Below are positions 1 through 7,773 of a DNA stretch of 33,478 nt, in pieces. How positions within the stretch are numbered: the stretch's first letter is position 1; each line of letters starts with the position of its first letter. The translations under genes and the position numbers were made by a program. The stretch spans positions 1 to 33,478 of the forward strand of contig NCHN01000036.1 in NCBI GenBank assembly GCA_002281875.1, read 5' to 3'. The notes below the pieces were generated by a model. The model had not been told where the DNA came from and did not search any database. It saw nothing but the letters and a program-made list of their open reading frames with translations. This stretch comes from Sphingobacteriia bacterium 24-36-13. GTDB lineage: Bacteria; Bacteroidota; Bacteroidia; Chitinophagales; Chitinophagaceae.

Positions 1-11
1 ATCAAGCCATT

Positions 12-67
12 GAACCGTGACCTTCCCGATTCCATCGGGACGCTCTAGCCAACTGAGCTAACCCCCC
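12..67 (-). pseudogene. tRNA-like fragment, third unit
   Basis: This third unit matches the middle one through the D-arm and anticodon-like arm and reads ACGGTTC at the T-arm position. The sequence after it (GGCTTGAT) runs to the window edge, so whether a complete tRNA gene follows cannot be seen here. It lacks a 3' acceptor strand within the visible bases. Confidence 0.6.
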
Positions 68-103
68 ATTTATTTTTATTTCAAAAGAACAATCAAGCCC
101 ATT

Positions 104-159
104 GAACAGTGACCTTCCCGATTCCATCGGGACGCTCTAGCCAACTGAGCTAACCCCCC
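104..159 (-). pseudogene. tRNA-like fragment, middle unit
   Basis: This second unit has an intact D-arm and a perfect five-base anticodon-like stem with loop ATGGAAT. The variable region AGGTC is followed by ACTGTTC where a T-arm should be, with no complementary strand after it. It differs from its neighbours by few bases and by one extra G in the following GGGCTTG, which explains the 92 versus 91 period. It is probably not an amino-acid acceptor. Confidence 0.6.
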
Positions 160-194
160 ATTTATTTTTATTTCAAAAGAACAATCAAGCCATA

Positions 195-250
195 GAACCG
201 CGACCTTCCCGATTCCATCGGGACGCTATAGCCAACTGAGCTAACCCCCC
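195..250 (-). pseudogene. tRNA-like fragment, promoter-proximal unit
   Basis: This is the first unit downstream of the promoter at 260-290. The D-stem carries a substitution (TAGC instead of GAGC), so it no longer pairs fully, while the anticodon-like stem TCCCG/CGGGA is perfect. The seven-base loop ATGGAAT would place GGA at the anticodon, with U33 and A37 present. A GGA (serine) anticodon would normally go with a long variable arm, which is missing. The unit ends near GGTTC with no matching T-stem or acceptor 3' strand, so it is unlikely to be a working tRNA. Confidence 0.6.
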
Positions 251-259
251 ATGAGATTG

Positions 260-290
260 CAAATGTAAGCGGCGGCTGCTAATCCCCAAA
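260..290 (-). promoter_or_regulatory. Bacteroidota-type promoter reading into the tRNA-like array
   Basis: On the minus strand, TTTG (287-290) is followed after exactly 19 bases by TACATTTG (260-267). This is a full match to the Bacteroidota housekeeping consensus TTTG-n19-TAnnTTTG. The predicted transcription start, about seven bases further, lies near 254, just before the first G of the tRNA-like unit. The same kind of promoter precedes the real tRNA at 16446. It suggests that the array is, or recently was, transcribed. Confidence 0.7.
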
Positions 291-365
291 ATTAGTTTTG
301 GTCCAAAATCACAATAAAACCGCCTATTTCTCGTTGTACTTGACAGATAAGTTTAAGTGAACATC

Positions 366-1610
366 ATGAGAAATAGCCAATTATTCATAGTCTTCTGCCT
401 CTCTACAGCAATTGTGCTTTCGGCTTGTAAAAAGGAAGTTGATAAACCTGCAGATCAGCAGGAAACCACTGAAGATAATAGCCCACCCATTGGGGGTGCC
501 ACGGCGGTGTTTAGAGACACTGTTTCAGTGAAAGACGGTGAAGTAACCATCACTTATGCTAAGTCTGATGCCTGTTATCCAAGCAACGAAATTTTTTCTT
601 TTACTGCTTCTGCAGCTGGCATTCCTGCTGGGGCTAAATATGTGTGGGAATTTGGGGATGGCAAATCGCTTACAGGAACAACGGTAAGAAATATGTATCG
701 TAATCCTGCAACTTATACTATCATTTTACAGATCAAGAATTCTGCAGATGTATTGATTCATAAAGCTTCTGTTTCAGTAAAAGCATTGGGGCAACAAGTA
801 ACGCCTACTGCTATTTTTTCCAGTGCACTGCCCGACATTAATTATTTAAACAACATGACTTTTACCAGTAGGTCTACTGTTCCTACTGGTACAATTGTAG
901 ACCATTTATGGGATTGGGCCGATGGTACTACCAACAATAGTTCTAATTCTTTCATGCCAAAGAATTTCCCTAAAGTTCCAGAAGATAAAACCTATAATGT
1001 TAAGTTGATTGTATCTGCTAATTCAGGTTGTAAAGACACGGCTTCTTTAAACGTTTTCGTGCCTGCTTCCTATAATATCAGTGGGAACTTTACTGCTGAA
1101 CAATTTGATGCTTGTACCAATGAGTATTTTATTTTCACTCCAACTGCAACTGGCGTTCCTGCAGGTGCTGTGTACACATGGGATTTTGCAGATGCTACTG
1201 GTTTAGTAACAGGTAGCCCTGTTAAAAAGCAGTTCACTTATCAGAACGATTACGATGTTAAAATGACCATTGCTTTAAAAGGTAAAATCATTTATCAAAC
1301 GCATAAGCCTGTTCGTGCTTTTGGTCAGAACATAAAGCCCAAAGCCTTGATGTTAAAGAATGTCGTGAGTTCTACTTCTACCAAAGAAATATGGGCGTTC
1401 TATAGTCAGTCTAATATTCCGCACGGGTATTTAACTGGATATAGATGGGAAATGCCTTTTAACAGAGTAGATGACAATTTCAACACAATTGTAGAACAAG
1501 AATATACCAAAGCAGCAACGCCTACGAATTATTCTGTTCGTTTAATAGTGACTAGTAATACCGGTTGTAAAGACACAGCCGTTGCTAATATAACCGTACC
1601 GGCTAAATAA
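366..1610 (+). CDS. PKD-repeat lipoprotein (first of a tandem pair)
   Basis: A 414-residue secreted lipoprotein. A hydrophobic signal peptide ends in the lipobox LSAC with Cys21 as lipidation site, followed by Lys-Lys-Glu. The rest contains about four PKD-type beta-sandwich modules arranged as two similar pairs. Modules 1 and 3 carry W-[ED]-F-[GA]-D, and modules 2 and 4 each end in SGCKDTA or TGCKDTA followed by a short strand. PKD modules usually mediate protein or glycan contact at the cell surface; no catalytic domain is visible. ATG at 366 is preferred over the GTG at 357 because it gives a typical short n-region. The next gene, 9 bp downstream, is a clear paralogue. The function is unknown; a surface or adhesin-like role is inference. 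Confidence 0.85.
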   Translation: MRNSQLFIVFCLSTAIVLSACKKEVDKPADQQETTEDNSPPIGGATAVFRDTVSVKDGEVTITYAKSDACYPSNEIFSFTASAAGIPAGAKYVWEFGDGKSLTGTTVRNMYRNPATYTIILQIKNSADVLIHKASVSVKALGQQVTPTAIFSSALPDINYLNNMTFTSRSTVPTGTIVDHLWDWADGTTNNSSNSFMPKNFPKVPEDKTYNVKLIVSANSGCKDTASLNVFVPASYNISGNFTAEQFDACTNEYFIFTPTATGVPAGAVYTWDFADATGLVTGSPVKKQFTYQNDYDVKMTIALKGKIIYQTHKPVRAFGQNIKPKALMLKNVVSSTSTKEIWAFYSQSNIPHGYLTGYRWEMPFNRVDDNFNTIVEQEYTKAATPTNYSVRLIVTSNTGCKDTAVANITVPAK

Positions 1611-1619
1611 GCCTACCCA

Positions 1620-2858
1620 ATGAAGCAGTTAAGTGTTTTGTTCCTTGTTGGCTTTATGGCAATCCTTCTTTTTTCTTGTAAAAAAGAGGCGGATATAGAT
1701 TTGGATAAATTGGTGCAAGTAGACTCTGTTCAAATTACAAAGGGAGCAATTGTTACGGTGGCTCGCGATACCACAATCGTAACTTATGGAAATGTGGAAG
1801 CGAAGTTCAGCCAAACTTCTACCTGCTATCCTTCTAAAGAAGTATTCACATTTTCAGCATCGGGTGTTGGCTTACCTGCAGGTGGTTATTATAGTTGGAG
1901 TTTTGGGGATGGGAATATCGCAAACGGCGCAACCACTACCCATTCATACCAAGCTGCTGGTTCTTTTGTAGTGACTTTAATGGTGATGGCCAATGCCAAC
2001 AATATGTTGGCTAAAGTGAGTTTTGGTGTAAAAGCCTTGGGTCAGCAAACCAAGCCAGAAGCCATTTTCACCACCAAGTTCGATTTTCCACAGAACATTA
2101 ATTACGTCACATTCAATAGTGCTTCTTCCATTAATCAAGGAGATATTATTCAATTCAAATACAATTGGGGAGACGGAACCGAATACATTAGTTCAGTGGG
2201 TTTGGTACGGCATGAGTTCCCAAAAAAAGTGAATGATACCAGTTATGCTGTTAAGCTTACTGTACTATCAAATTTTGGTTGTACCGATGATACCACTGTT
2301 CAAGTAACTATTCCAGGTATGTATAGTATTAAAGGAAAGTTCAAAACAGAATCCATTGATGCATGTACCAATGAAAGAATTTTATTTACGGCAGAAGCAG
2401 AGAATGTGCCTACTGGGGCAGTTTATGAATGGGATTTTTCAGATGGAACAGGTCCCAGAACAGGTAATCCCATTCTTTACAAATACAAGCACCCCAATGA
2501 TTATGATGTAATCATGACCATAAAATTAAACGGAAGAGAAATTTATAAGACTAATAAATTAGTGAACTCAAAAGGAGAGAACCCTAGGCCTAAAGCTGTT
2601 TTTGAAGAGACCCTTGTTTGGGATTATCCTACTTCACAACGATGGTCCTTTAATAGTAAATCTACCATCCCTACCAGTACCATTGATTCTTATCATTGGA
2701 ATTTCGGAAATGGCAATACCAATAATGAATTCTATAGTTTCATTGAAACCAGCTACAATAAAGAAACTATTGGTAAATCTTACACAGTTCAATTAATTGT
2801 AACTGGAAATGGTTGTGCGGATACTGCTAGAAAGACCATTACGATTCCTCCTAAGTAA
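1620..2858 (+). CDS. PKD-repeat lipoprotein (second of a tandem pair)
   Basis: A 412-residue paralogue of the upstream gene, 9 bp after its stop and therefore probably cotranscribed. The signal peptide ends LLFSC with lipid Cys20, again followed by Lys-Lys-Glu. Shared blocks include CYPS-[NK]-E, the FGDG motif of module 1, VKALGQQ, DACTNE and GAVY-x-WDF in module 3, so the two-pair module layout is conserved along the whole length. Sequence between the blocks has diverged considerably, which points to an old duplication. No enzymatic domain is seen. The role may be binding or structural at the outer membrane; this is inference from the PKD fold only. Confidence 0.85.
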   Translation: MKQLSVLFLVGFMAILLFSCKKEADIDLDKLVQVDSVQITKGAIVTVARDTTIVTYGNVEAKFSQTSTCYPSKEVFTFSASGVGLPAGGYYSWSFGDGNIANGATTTHSYQAAGSFVVTLMVMANANNMLAKVSFGVKALGQQTKPEAIFTTKFDFPQNINYVTFNSASSINQGDIIQFKYNWGDGTEYISSVGLVRHEFPKKVNDTSYAVKLTVLSNFGCTDDTTVQVTIPGMYSIKGKFKTESIDACTNERILFTAEAENVPTGAVYEWDFSDGTGPRTGNPILYKYKHPNDYDVIMTIKLNGREIYKTNKLVNSKGENPRPKAVFEETLVWDYPTSQRWSFNSKSTIPTSTIDSYHWNFGNGNTNNEFYSFIETSYNKETIGKSYTVQLIVTGNGCADTARKTITIPPK

Positions 2859-2960
2859 ATAAAATTTATCGTATCGGGAAATTCTTAAGTTATTGCCTAT
2901 CAATATATAAATCATATTTTATATTATTGGTATATTTATTGCTGTGTGTATAACAATAAA

Positions 2961-3368
2961 ATGAGACCCATGAAATTTATTCTATCAACCATCATAGTTG
3001 TTTTTGCTTTTGTGAGTTGCAAAAAGGATTCTAGTCCTGAAATTGACCAAAGAATAGTTGTTAAATATGAAATATTGGCAACCTCAAAGTTTACTAATCC
3101 AAGTTGGGTATATATTACTGAAAGTCCGGGTAAAGAATTGCCTACGAATATGCTAATAACAGATTCTGTTTGGAGTGCTGAATTTAAATTTCCTAAAGGA
3201 ACTCCGTTAAAGTTTGAAACTGGGATTGCATTAGTAGGAATTAATCAATCATTTGTTTCTTCTATTTATTTTAATGGGGTCAAAAAAGCTACATTGGTCC
3301 CGAGTATTACTGCTAATGTAAATAATACTACAAGAGGCTCTACTAAACTCGAAATAGTGGTTGAATAA
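2961..3368 (+). CDS. Small lipoprotein of unknown function
   Basis: A 135-residue protein with a signal peptide ending FVSC (Cys20) followed by Lys-Lys-Asp, the same lipoprotein opening as the two upstream genes. The mature part is rich in beta-strand patterns (VVKYEI, WVYITES, AEFKFPKG, SIYFNGVK) and ends in a hydrophobic strand, as expected for one small beta-sandwich. The strand order loosely resembles MmpS-like accessory proteins, but there is no diagnostic motif and I do not assign that family. ATG 2961 or ATG 2970 could be the start; the GTG at 2946 would add an unlikely N-terminal tail. It stands 102 bp after the PKD pair and may have its own promoter. Confidence 0.75.
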   Translation: MRPMKFILSTIIVVFAFVSCKKDSSPEIDQRIVVKYEILATSKFTNPSWVYITESPGKELPTNMLITDSVWSAEFKFPKGTPLKFETGIALVGINQSFVSSIYFNGVKKATLVPSITANVNNTTRGSTKLEIVVE

Positions 3369-3446
3369 TTCTTTTCGCATTGTTTTAATTGAGTTGATGT
3401 GCAGCTTTACATAAGAAAAGGATTTTATGCAAGTGCATTTCTTATA

Positions 3447-3468
3447 TTTAGTTTAATTTCAAACTAAA
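3447..3468. promoter_or_regulatory. Inverted repeat before the M28 peptidase gene
   Basis: TTTAGTTT and AAACTAAA form a perfect eight-base dyad around a six-base spacer, ending eight bases before the start codon at 3477. It could be an operator or an mRNA hairpin covering the ribosome entry region. No T-run follows, so it is not a standard terminator. Confidence 0.35.
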
Positions 3469-3476
3469 CTAGCAAG

Positions 3477-5129
3477 ATGTACAAAATATTCAAAACAGTA
3501 TTGGCTATACCGTTTATAATTGCCTGCTCCAGTCAGAGTAATAAGTTTAATGAAGAAGACGGTCTCTCCGTTTTCAATGTCGACTCGCTCAAAAAGCATA
3601 TTTCAGTTTTGGCTTCAGACGACTTTATGGGGCGAAAGCCTTTTACTGAAGGAGAAACCAAAACAGTGGCTTACCTGCAGGAACAATTTAAGCAAATGGG
3701 GCTAGAGCCTGGTAATGGGGATAGTTATATTCAAGAAGTGCCCATGGCCAATATTTTGGCAACTGCTGCTCCTAATATGCAAGTAAAATCTGCAAAAGGA
3801 AATTTCAATTTAAAAGCTTTTGACGATTATATTATTTGGACAGATAAAACCGATTCAAGCATCAGTTTAGACAATGCAGAATTGGTTTTTGCAGGATATG
3901 GCGTTGTGGCTCCAGAGTACAATTGGAATGATTATGCTGGATTGGATGTTAAAGGAAAAGTGGTTATGGTGATGGTGAACGATCCTGGTTTTTGGGTAGG
4001 TGATACCACCCTTTTTAAAGGGAAAGCCATGACTTATTATGGTAGATGGACCTATAAGTTTGAGGAAGCTGCAAGGCAGGGTGCCAAAGGTTGTTTAATT
4101 ATTCACAATACCGCTGCAGCTAGTTATCCATTTAGTGTACAACAAAATAGCTTTAATACCACTCGTTTGAAATTAGATAATCGTGGAAAGAATATTCCCA
4201 ATTGCGATGTGATTGGTTGGGTGCCCGAAAAAATTTCGCACCAATTATTTGCAGCAGCTGGTTTTGATTCTAGTTTATTAGTAAAAGCCAATCAACCTGG
4301 TTTTAAGGCAGTACCATTGGGTTTGCAATTAAGCACTACCATGAATGTAAAAGCTAGTTTTAATAAATCTAGTAATGTGGTTGCGAAAATTACTGGCACT
4401 AAAAGACCTGATGAAGTGATTATTTATACTGCGCATTGGGATCATTTAGGTATAGGTCGCCCAGATAAATCAGGTGACTCTATTTACAATGGTGCCTTAG
4501 ACAATGCATCAGGTACAGCGGGCTTATTAGAAATGGCAAGGGTATTCAAAAATATGAAAGTTAAGCCCGAACGTACGATTGTGTTTTTAGCAGTTACCGC
4601 AGAAGAACAAGGGTTATTAGGTTCTGCATATTATGCAGAAAATCCAATTTATTCAGTTAAAAAAACTGTGGCCAATATCAATATGGATGGGCTCAATCGC
4701 TTTGGTAAAACCAAAGATATGGTGGTAGTTGGGCAAGGCCAATCGGAGCTAGAAGATTATTTAAAAGAAGCCATTGAAAAAACTGGTGGATACCTTTCAT
4801 TTGATACGCATACAGAAGCAGGGTACTATTATAGATCCGATCATTTTAATTTTGCTAAAGTAGGTATCCCTGCATTATTTGCTAATAATGGGGTAGATGT
4901 GGTTGGTAAAGGAAAAGAATATGGGGAGACTTTAGAAAATGAATATACCAGTAAAAATTATCACCAGGCTTCTGATAATTATGATGCAGCAACTTGGACT
5001 GGAGATGGTGCCATCAACGATTTAAAATTATTGTTTACTATTGGTCGTAGAATGGGTTTTGAAACTAGTTTTCCAAAATGGAAAGAAGGTTCCGAATTTA
5101 AATTGATTAGAGAAAAAAGTAACAAATGA
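3477..5129 (+). CDS. M28 family metallopeptidase, lipoprotein
   Basis: A 550-residue zinc aminopeptidase of the M28 family, anchored as a lipoprotein (lipobox ending at Cys17, IIAC). A protease-associated (PA) insert occupies roughly residues 130-250 and includes the stretch YGVVAPEYNW. The catalytic domain follows, with the expected metal and catalytic residues in order: HWDHLG (His320), GALDNASG (bridging Asp), AEEQG (catalytic Glu and metal Glu), NMDG (metal Asp) and SDHF (metal His). It probably removes N-terminal residues from peptides in the periplasm or at the outer membrane. Its stop codon overlaps the next start as ATGA, so it heads an operon with the PLP enzyme and the GMC oxidoreductase. 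The exact substrate cannot be told from sequence. Confidence 0.93.
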   Translation: MYKIFKTVLAIPFIIACSSQSNKFNEEDGLSVFNVDSLKKHISVLASDDFMGRKPFTEGETKTVAYLQEQFKQMGLEPGNGDSYIQEVPMANILATAAPNMQVKSAKGNFNLKAFDDYIIWTDKTDSSISLDNAELVFAGYGVVAPEYNWNDYAGLDVKGKVVMVMVNDPGFWVGDTTLFKGKAMTYYGRWTYKFEEAARQGAKGCLIIHNTAAASYPFSVQQNSFNTTRLKLDNRGKNIPNCDVIGWVPEKISHQLFAAAGFDSSLLVKANQPGFKAVPLGLQLSTTMNVKASFNKSSNVVAKITGTKRPDEVIIYTAHWDHLGIGRPDKSGDSIYNGALDNASGTAGLLEMARVFKNMKVKPERTIVFLAVTAEEQGLLGSAYYAENPIYSVKKTVANINMDGLNRFGKTKDMVVVGQGQSELEDYLKEAIEKTGGYLSFDTHTEAGYYYRSDHFNFAKVGIPALFANNGVDVVGKGKEYGETLENEYTSKNYHQASDNYDAATWTGDGAINDLKLLFTIGRRMGFETSFPKWKEGSEFKLIREKSNK

Positions 5130-6076
5130 TTACCAAAGCAGCCATAGAAAAAGCACACGAAAAAATCAAGCCATTTATTCATCATACGCCTGTACTAACC
5201 AATAGCAGTATAAATGAAATGGTAGGTGCGGAACTTTTTTTCAAGTGCGAAAATTTTCAAAAAATTGGCGCGTTTAAAATTAGGGGAGGAATGAACGCAG
5301 CCCTTAGTTTGAGCCCCGAACAAATTGCTAAGGGGTTGGCTACACATTCATCTGGCAATCATGCACAAGCTATTGCGTTTGCTTCAAAAACATTGGGCAC
5401 CAAAGCTTTTATTGTTATGCCTGAAAATTCTCCCGCAGTTAAAGTGAATGCAGTAAAAGGGTATGGCGCGCAAGTCATATTTTGTGCACCTAATCAACCA
5501 GCTCGGGAAGAAGCGCTCAATAAAATTGTTGCGGAAACGGGCGCTGAGTTTATTCATCCTTATGATGATGATAGAGTAATCACCGGACAAGCAACTTGTG
5601 TGAAAGAATTAATTACAACAGTTCCAACAATTGAAATTGTTTTTACACCTGTTGGTGGAGGCGGTTTATTGTCGGGCACTGCATTGGGTGCTCATTATTT
5701 TAAACCAACTATACAAGTATATGCTGGTGAGCCAGAAGGTGCCGCAGATGCCATTTTAAGTTTTAAGTCGGGTAAAGTAGAAAAAGCTCCCTATGTAAAT
5801 ACTATTGCTGATGGCTTATTAACTACTTTAAGTGAACGAACCCTTTCAATTATACGCGAATATGTTACTGATATTTTTTTAGTCTCGGAAGCGGAAATAA
5901 AAGCGGCTTTACGATTGGTATATGAACGAATGAAAATTGTGGTAGAACCCAGCTGTGTAGTGCCTTTAGCAGCAGTAATTAAATACAAAGAATTATTTAA
6001 AGGCAAGAAAATAGGCATTATTTTAACTGGGGGTAATGTAGACTTGAAAAAATTTGCTGATTGGTTTAATGATTAA
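5126..6076 (+). CDS. PLP-dependent threonine/serine dehydratase or serine racemase
   Basis: A 316-residue fold-type II PLP enzyme. Lys51 in GAFKIRGG is the Schiff-base lysine, SSGNHAQ (about residues 76-82) holds the substrate carboxylate, GGGGL (about 177-181) holds the PLP phosphate, and PSC near the end precedes the final TGGN motif. The length matches catabolic threonine dehydratases and serine racemases, which lack the C-terminal regulatory ACT domains of biosynthetic IlvA. It would deaminate L-threonine or L-serine to the 2-oxo acid, or racemise serine; the two activities share these motifs. The start overlaps the peptidase stop by four bases and the next gene follows after 5 bp, so translation is probably coupled. 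Release of amino acids by the peptidase upstream would fit, as inference. Confidence 0.92.
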   Translation: MITKAAIEKAHEKIKPFIHHTPVLTNSSINEMVGAELFFKCENFQKIGAFKIRGGMNAALSLSPEQIAKGLATHSSGNHAQAIAFASKTLGTKAFIVMPENSPAVKVNAVKGYGAQVIFCAPNQPAREEALNKIVAETGAEFIHPYDDDRVITGQATCVKELITTVPTIEIVFTPVGGGGLLSGTALGAHYFKPTIQVYAGEPEGAADAILSFKSGKVEKAPYVNTIADGLLTTLSERTLSIIREYVTDIFLVSEAEIKAALRLVYERMKIVVEPSCVVPLAAVIKYKELFKGKKIGIILTGGNVDLKKFADWFND

Positions 6077-6081
6077 AGTAT

Positions 6082-7770
6082 ATGCCTGAACAGAATACCC
6101 AGTTTGATGCAATTGTAATAGGGTCCGGAATCAGTGGAGGATGGGCTGCAAAAGAATTATGTGAAAAAGGATTAAAAACTTTGGTTCTCGAACGTGGTAG
6201 AAATGTGGTGCACAAAAAAGATTATCCTACGGCCAACTTTAATCCTTGGGACATGCCGCATAGAGGAAAAATTCCTCCCCCAGAAATGGACCTTGATCCC
6301 ATTGTAAGCAATTGTTATGCTTATAAAGAAGACACCAAACATTTTTTTGTAAAAGACAAAGAACATCCATACATACAAGAGAAACCGTTTAGTTGGATTC
6401 GTGGCTACCAAGTTGGTGGGAAGTCTTTGTTATGGGCACGGCAAACACAGCGATGGAGTAAATACGATTTTGAAGCACCACTTAGAGATGGCTTTGCAGT
6501 TGACTGGCCAATACGTTACAATGATATTGATCCATGGTACAGTTATGTAGAAAAGTTTGCTGGTATTAGTGGTAATAAAGATGGATTAGACGTATTACCA
6601 GATGGTGAGTTTTTACCTGCATGGGAAATGAATTGCGTAGAGAAAATTCTACAAGAAAAAATAATGCAAGCTTACCCTGATAGACATGTTATTCAAGGAC
6701 GATGTGCGCATTTAACTGAGCCCACTGCTGAACATTTAGCTCAAGGAAGAGGACAATGCATGGCCAGAAAATTATGTGAGCGTGGATGTCCTTTTGGGGC
6801 TTATTTTAGTTCAAATAGTTCCACTATTCCAGCTGCTGAAAGAACGGGTAATATGCATTTGAAAACCAATGCAGTGGTTGAATCAATTGTATACCATGAT
6901 CAAACCAAAAAAGCTTCGGGGGTTAGGGTAGTAGATGCAATTACGCATGAAGTAACCCTTTATTCTGCTAAAATCATATTTGTAAATGCTGCTTGTTTAA
7001 ATACGAATTTAATTTTGCTTAATTCAAAAAGCAATCGCTTTCCTAATGGCTTAGGCAATGACAATGGATTATTAGGTAAATACATTGCTTTTCACAATTA
7101 TAGAGGAAATATTACTGCACAATTTAAAGGCCCATTAGATCAATACTATTATGGTAGAAGACCTACCCAAGTGATGATGCCTAGTTTTAAAAATGTATTG
7201 AAGCAAGAGACTGATTTTTTACGAGGATATATGGTGCATTTTAGTGCATCACGTGCAGGAAGGCCTAATGTGGATGGAGTAGGGGCTGCATTTAAAGATG
7301 CAATTACAGAGCCTGGCGATTGGAGCATTTATATGATGATGCAGGGCGAAACCATACCAAAAGAAACCAATCAAGTTTCATTAAGCGAATATGAAAGAGA
7401 CAATTGGGGAATTCCGCAATTAGTTGTATCAGTAGATTATGATGAGAATGATGAAAAATTACTCCAAGACTTTTTTAAAGAAGGAAAAGCCATGTTAGAA
7501 AAAGCGGGCTGTTCTAAAATTAATACTTGGGATAGTAAGCAGCCTCCTGGTTTAGACATACACGAAATGGGTGGGGTAAGAATGGGTAAAGACCCCAATA
7601 CCTCTATGTTAAATCAATTCAATCAATTGCACCATTGCAAAAATGTTTTTGTAACAGATGGGGCTTGTATGACTTCTACTGGAAATCAAAATCCATCACT
7701 TACATTTATGGCACTTACCGCAAGGGCTGCTGATTATGCAGCAGCACAATTTAAAGAAGGGAGACTATAA
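6082..7770 (+). CDS. GMC family FAD-dependent oxidoreductase
   Basis: A 562-residue flavoprotein of the glucose-methanol-choline family. The N-terminal FAD motif is GSGISG (Gly14, Gly16, Gly19), with an acidic strand end at LVLERGR. The C-terminal active-site pair is HEMGGVRMG and GNQNPSLT, the usual His/Asn catalytic region. A cysteine-rich segment, C-x5-C-x3-CP (near residues 231-242), is common in the bacterial alcohol or sugar dehydrogenase branch. No twin-arginine or Sec signal is present and no gluconate-dehydrogenase subunit 3 gene is adjacent, so it is likely cytoplasmic or needs an unlinked partner. It is the last gene of the 3477-7770 operon. The substrate (an alcohol, sugar or polyol) is unknown. 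Confidence 0.92.
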   Translation: MPEQNTQFDAIVIGSGISGGWAAKELCEKGLKTLVLERGRNVVHKKDYPTANFNPWDMPHRGKIPPPEMDLDPIVSNCYAYKEDTKHFFVKDKEHPYIQEKPFSWIRGYQVGGKSLLWARQTQRWSKYDFEAPLRDGFAVDWPIRYNDIDPWYSYVEKFAGISGNKDGLDVLPDGEFLPAWEMNCVEKILQEKIMQAYPDRHVIQGRCAHLTEPTAEHLAQGRGQCMARKLCERGCPFGAYFSSNSSTIPAAERTGNMHLKTNAVVESIVYHDQTKKASGVRVVDAITHEVTLYSAKIIFVNAACLNTNLILLNSKSNRFPNGLGNDNGLLGKYIAFHNYRGNITAQFKGPLDQYYYGRRPTQVMMPSFKNVLKQETDFLRGYMVHFSASRAGRPNVDGVGAAFKDAITEPGDWSIYMMMQGETIPKETNQVSLSEYERDNWGIPQLVVSVDYDENDEKLLQDFFKEGKAMLEKAGCSKINTWDSKQPPGLDIHEMGGVRMGKDPNTSMLNQFNQLHHCKNVFVTDGACMTSTGNQNPSLTFMALTARAADYAAAQFKEGRL

Positions 7771-7773
7771 AAG

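Larger units (their letters stand above)
1..251 (-). repeat. Tandem array of ~92-bp tRNA-like repeats (three copies, cut by window edge)
   Basis: Three nearly identical units lie head to tail with periods of 92 and 91 bp, measured between the C6 runs at 62-67, 154-159 and 245-250. Read on the minus strand, each unit opens with a G-rich acceptor-like 5' strand, a D-arm (GCTC/GAGC stem, AGTTGGCTA loop), an anticodon-like arm (TCCCG stem, ATGGAAT loop, CGGGA) and a variable-loop-like AGGTC. It then loses tRNA character near the expected T-loop and runs into an A+T-rich linker containing TTTTGAAATAAAAATAAA. No 3' acceptor strand or T-stem partner is present. The array probably continues beyond base 1. 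It could be a decayed tRNA cluster, duplicated 5' pieces of a real tRNA gene further left, or a family of small RNAs. Confidence 0.85.

Noticed and set aside
12-250. Functional tRNA-Ser(GGA) genes
   Set aside because: Serine tRNAs have a long variable arm, and these units lack both a T-stem partner and a 3' acceptor strand. One unit also has a broken D-stem.
1-251. CRISPR-like array
   Set aside because: The repeat unit is ~92 bp with no variable spacers; nearly the whole period is conserved and it looks like tRNA, and no cas genes are present.
1-290. Attachment-site remnants of an integrated element
   Set aside because: Integration at tRNA genes normally duplicates the 3' end. Here only 5' portions are repeated and no integrase is in view.
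357-365. GTG start for the first PKD lipoprotein
   Set aside because: The ATG three codons later gives a standard signal peptide. The same reasoning rejects GTG 2946, TTG 26181, TTG 29223 and GTG 30918.
5126-6076. Biosynthetic threonine deaminase IlvA
   Set aside because: At 316 residues it lacks the C-terminal ACT regulatory domains, and no branched-chain amino-acid genes are nearby.
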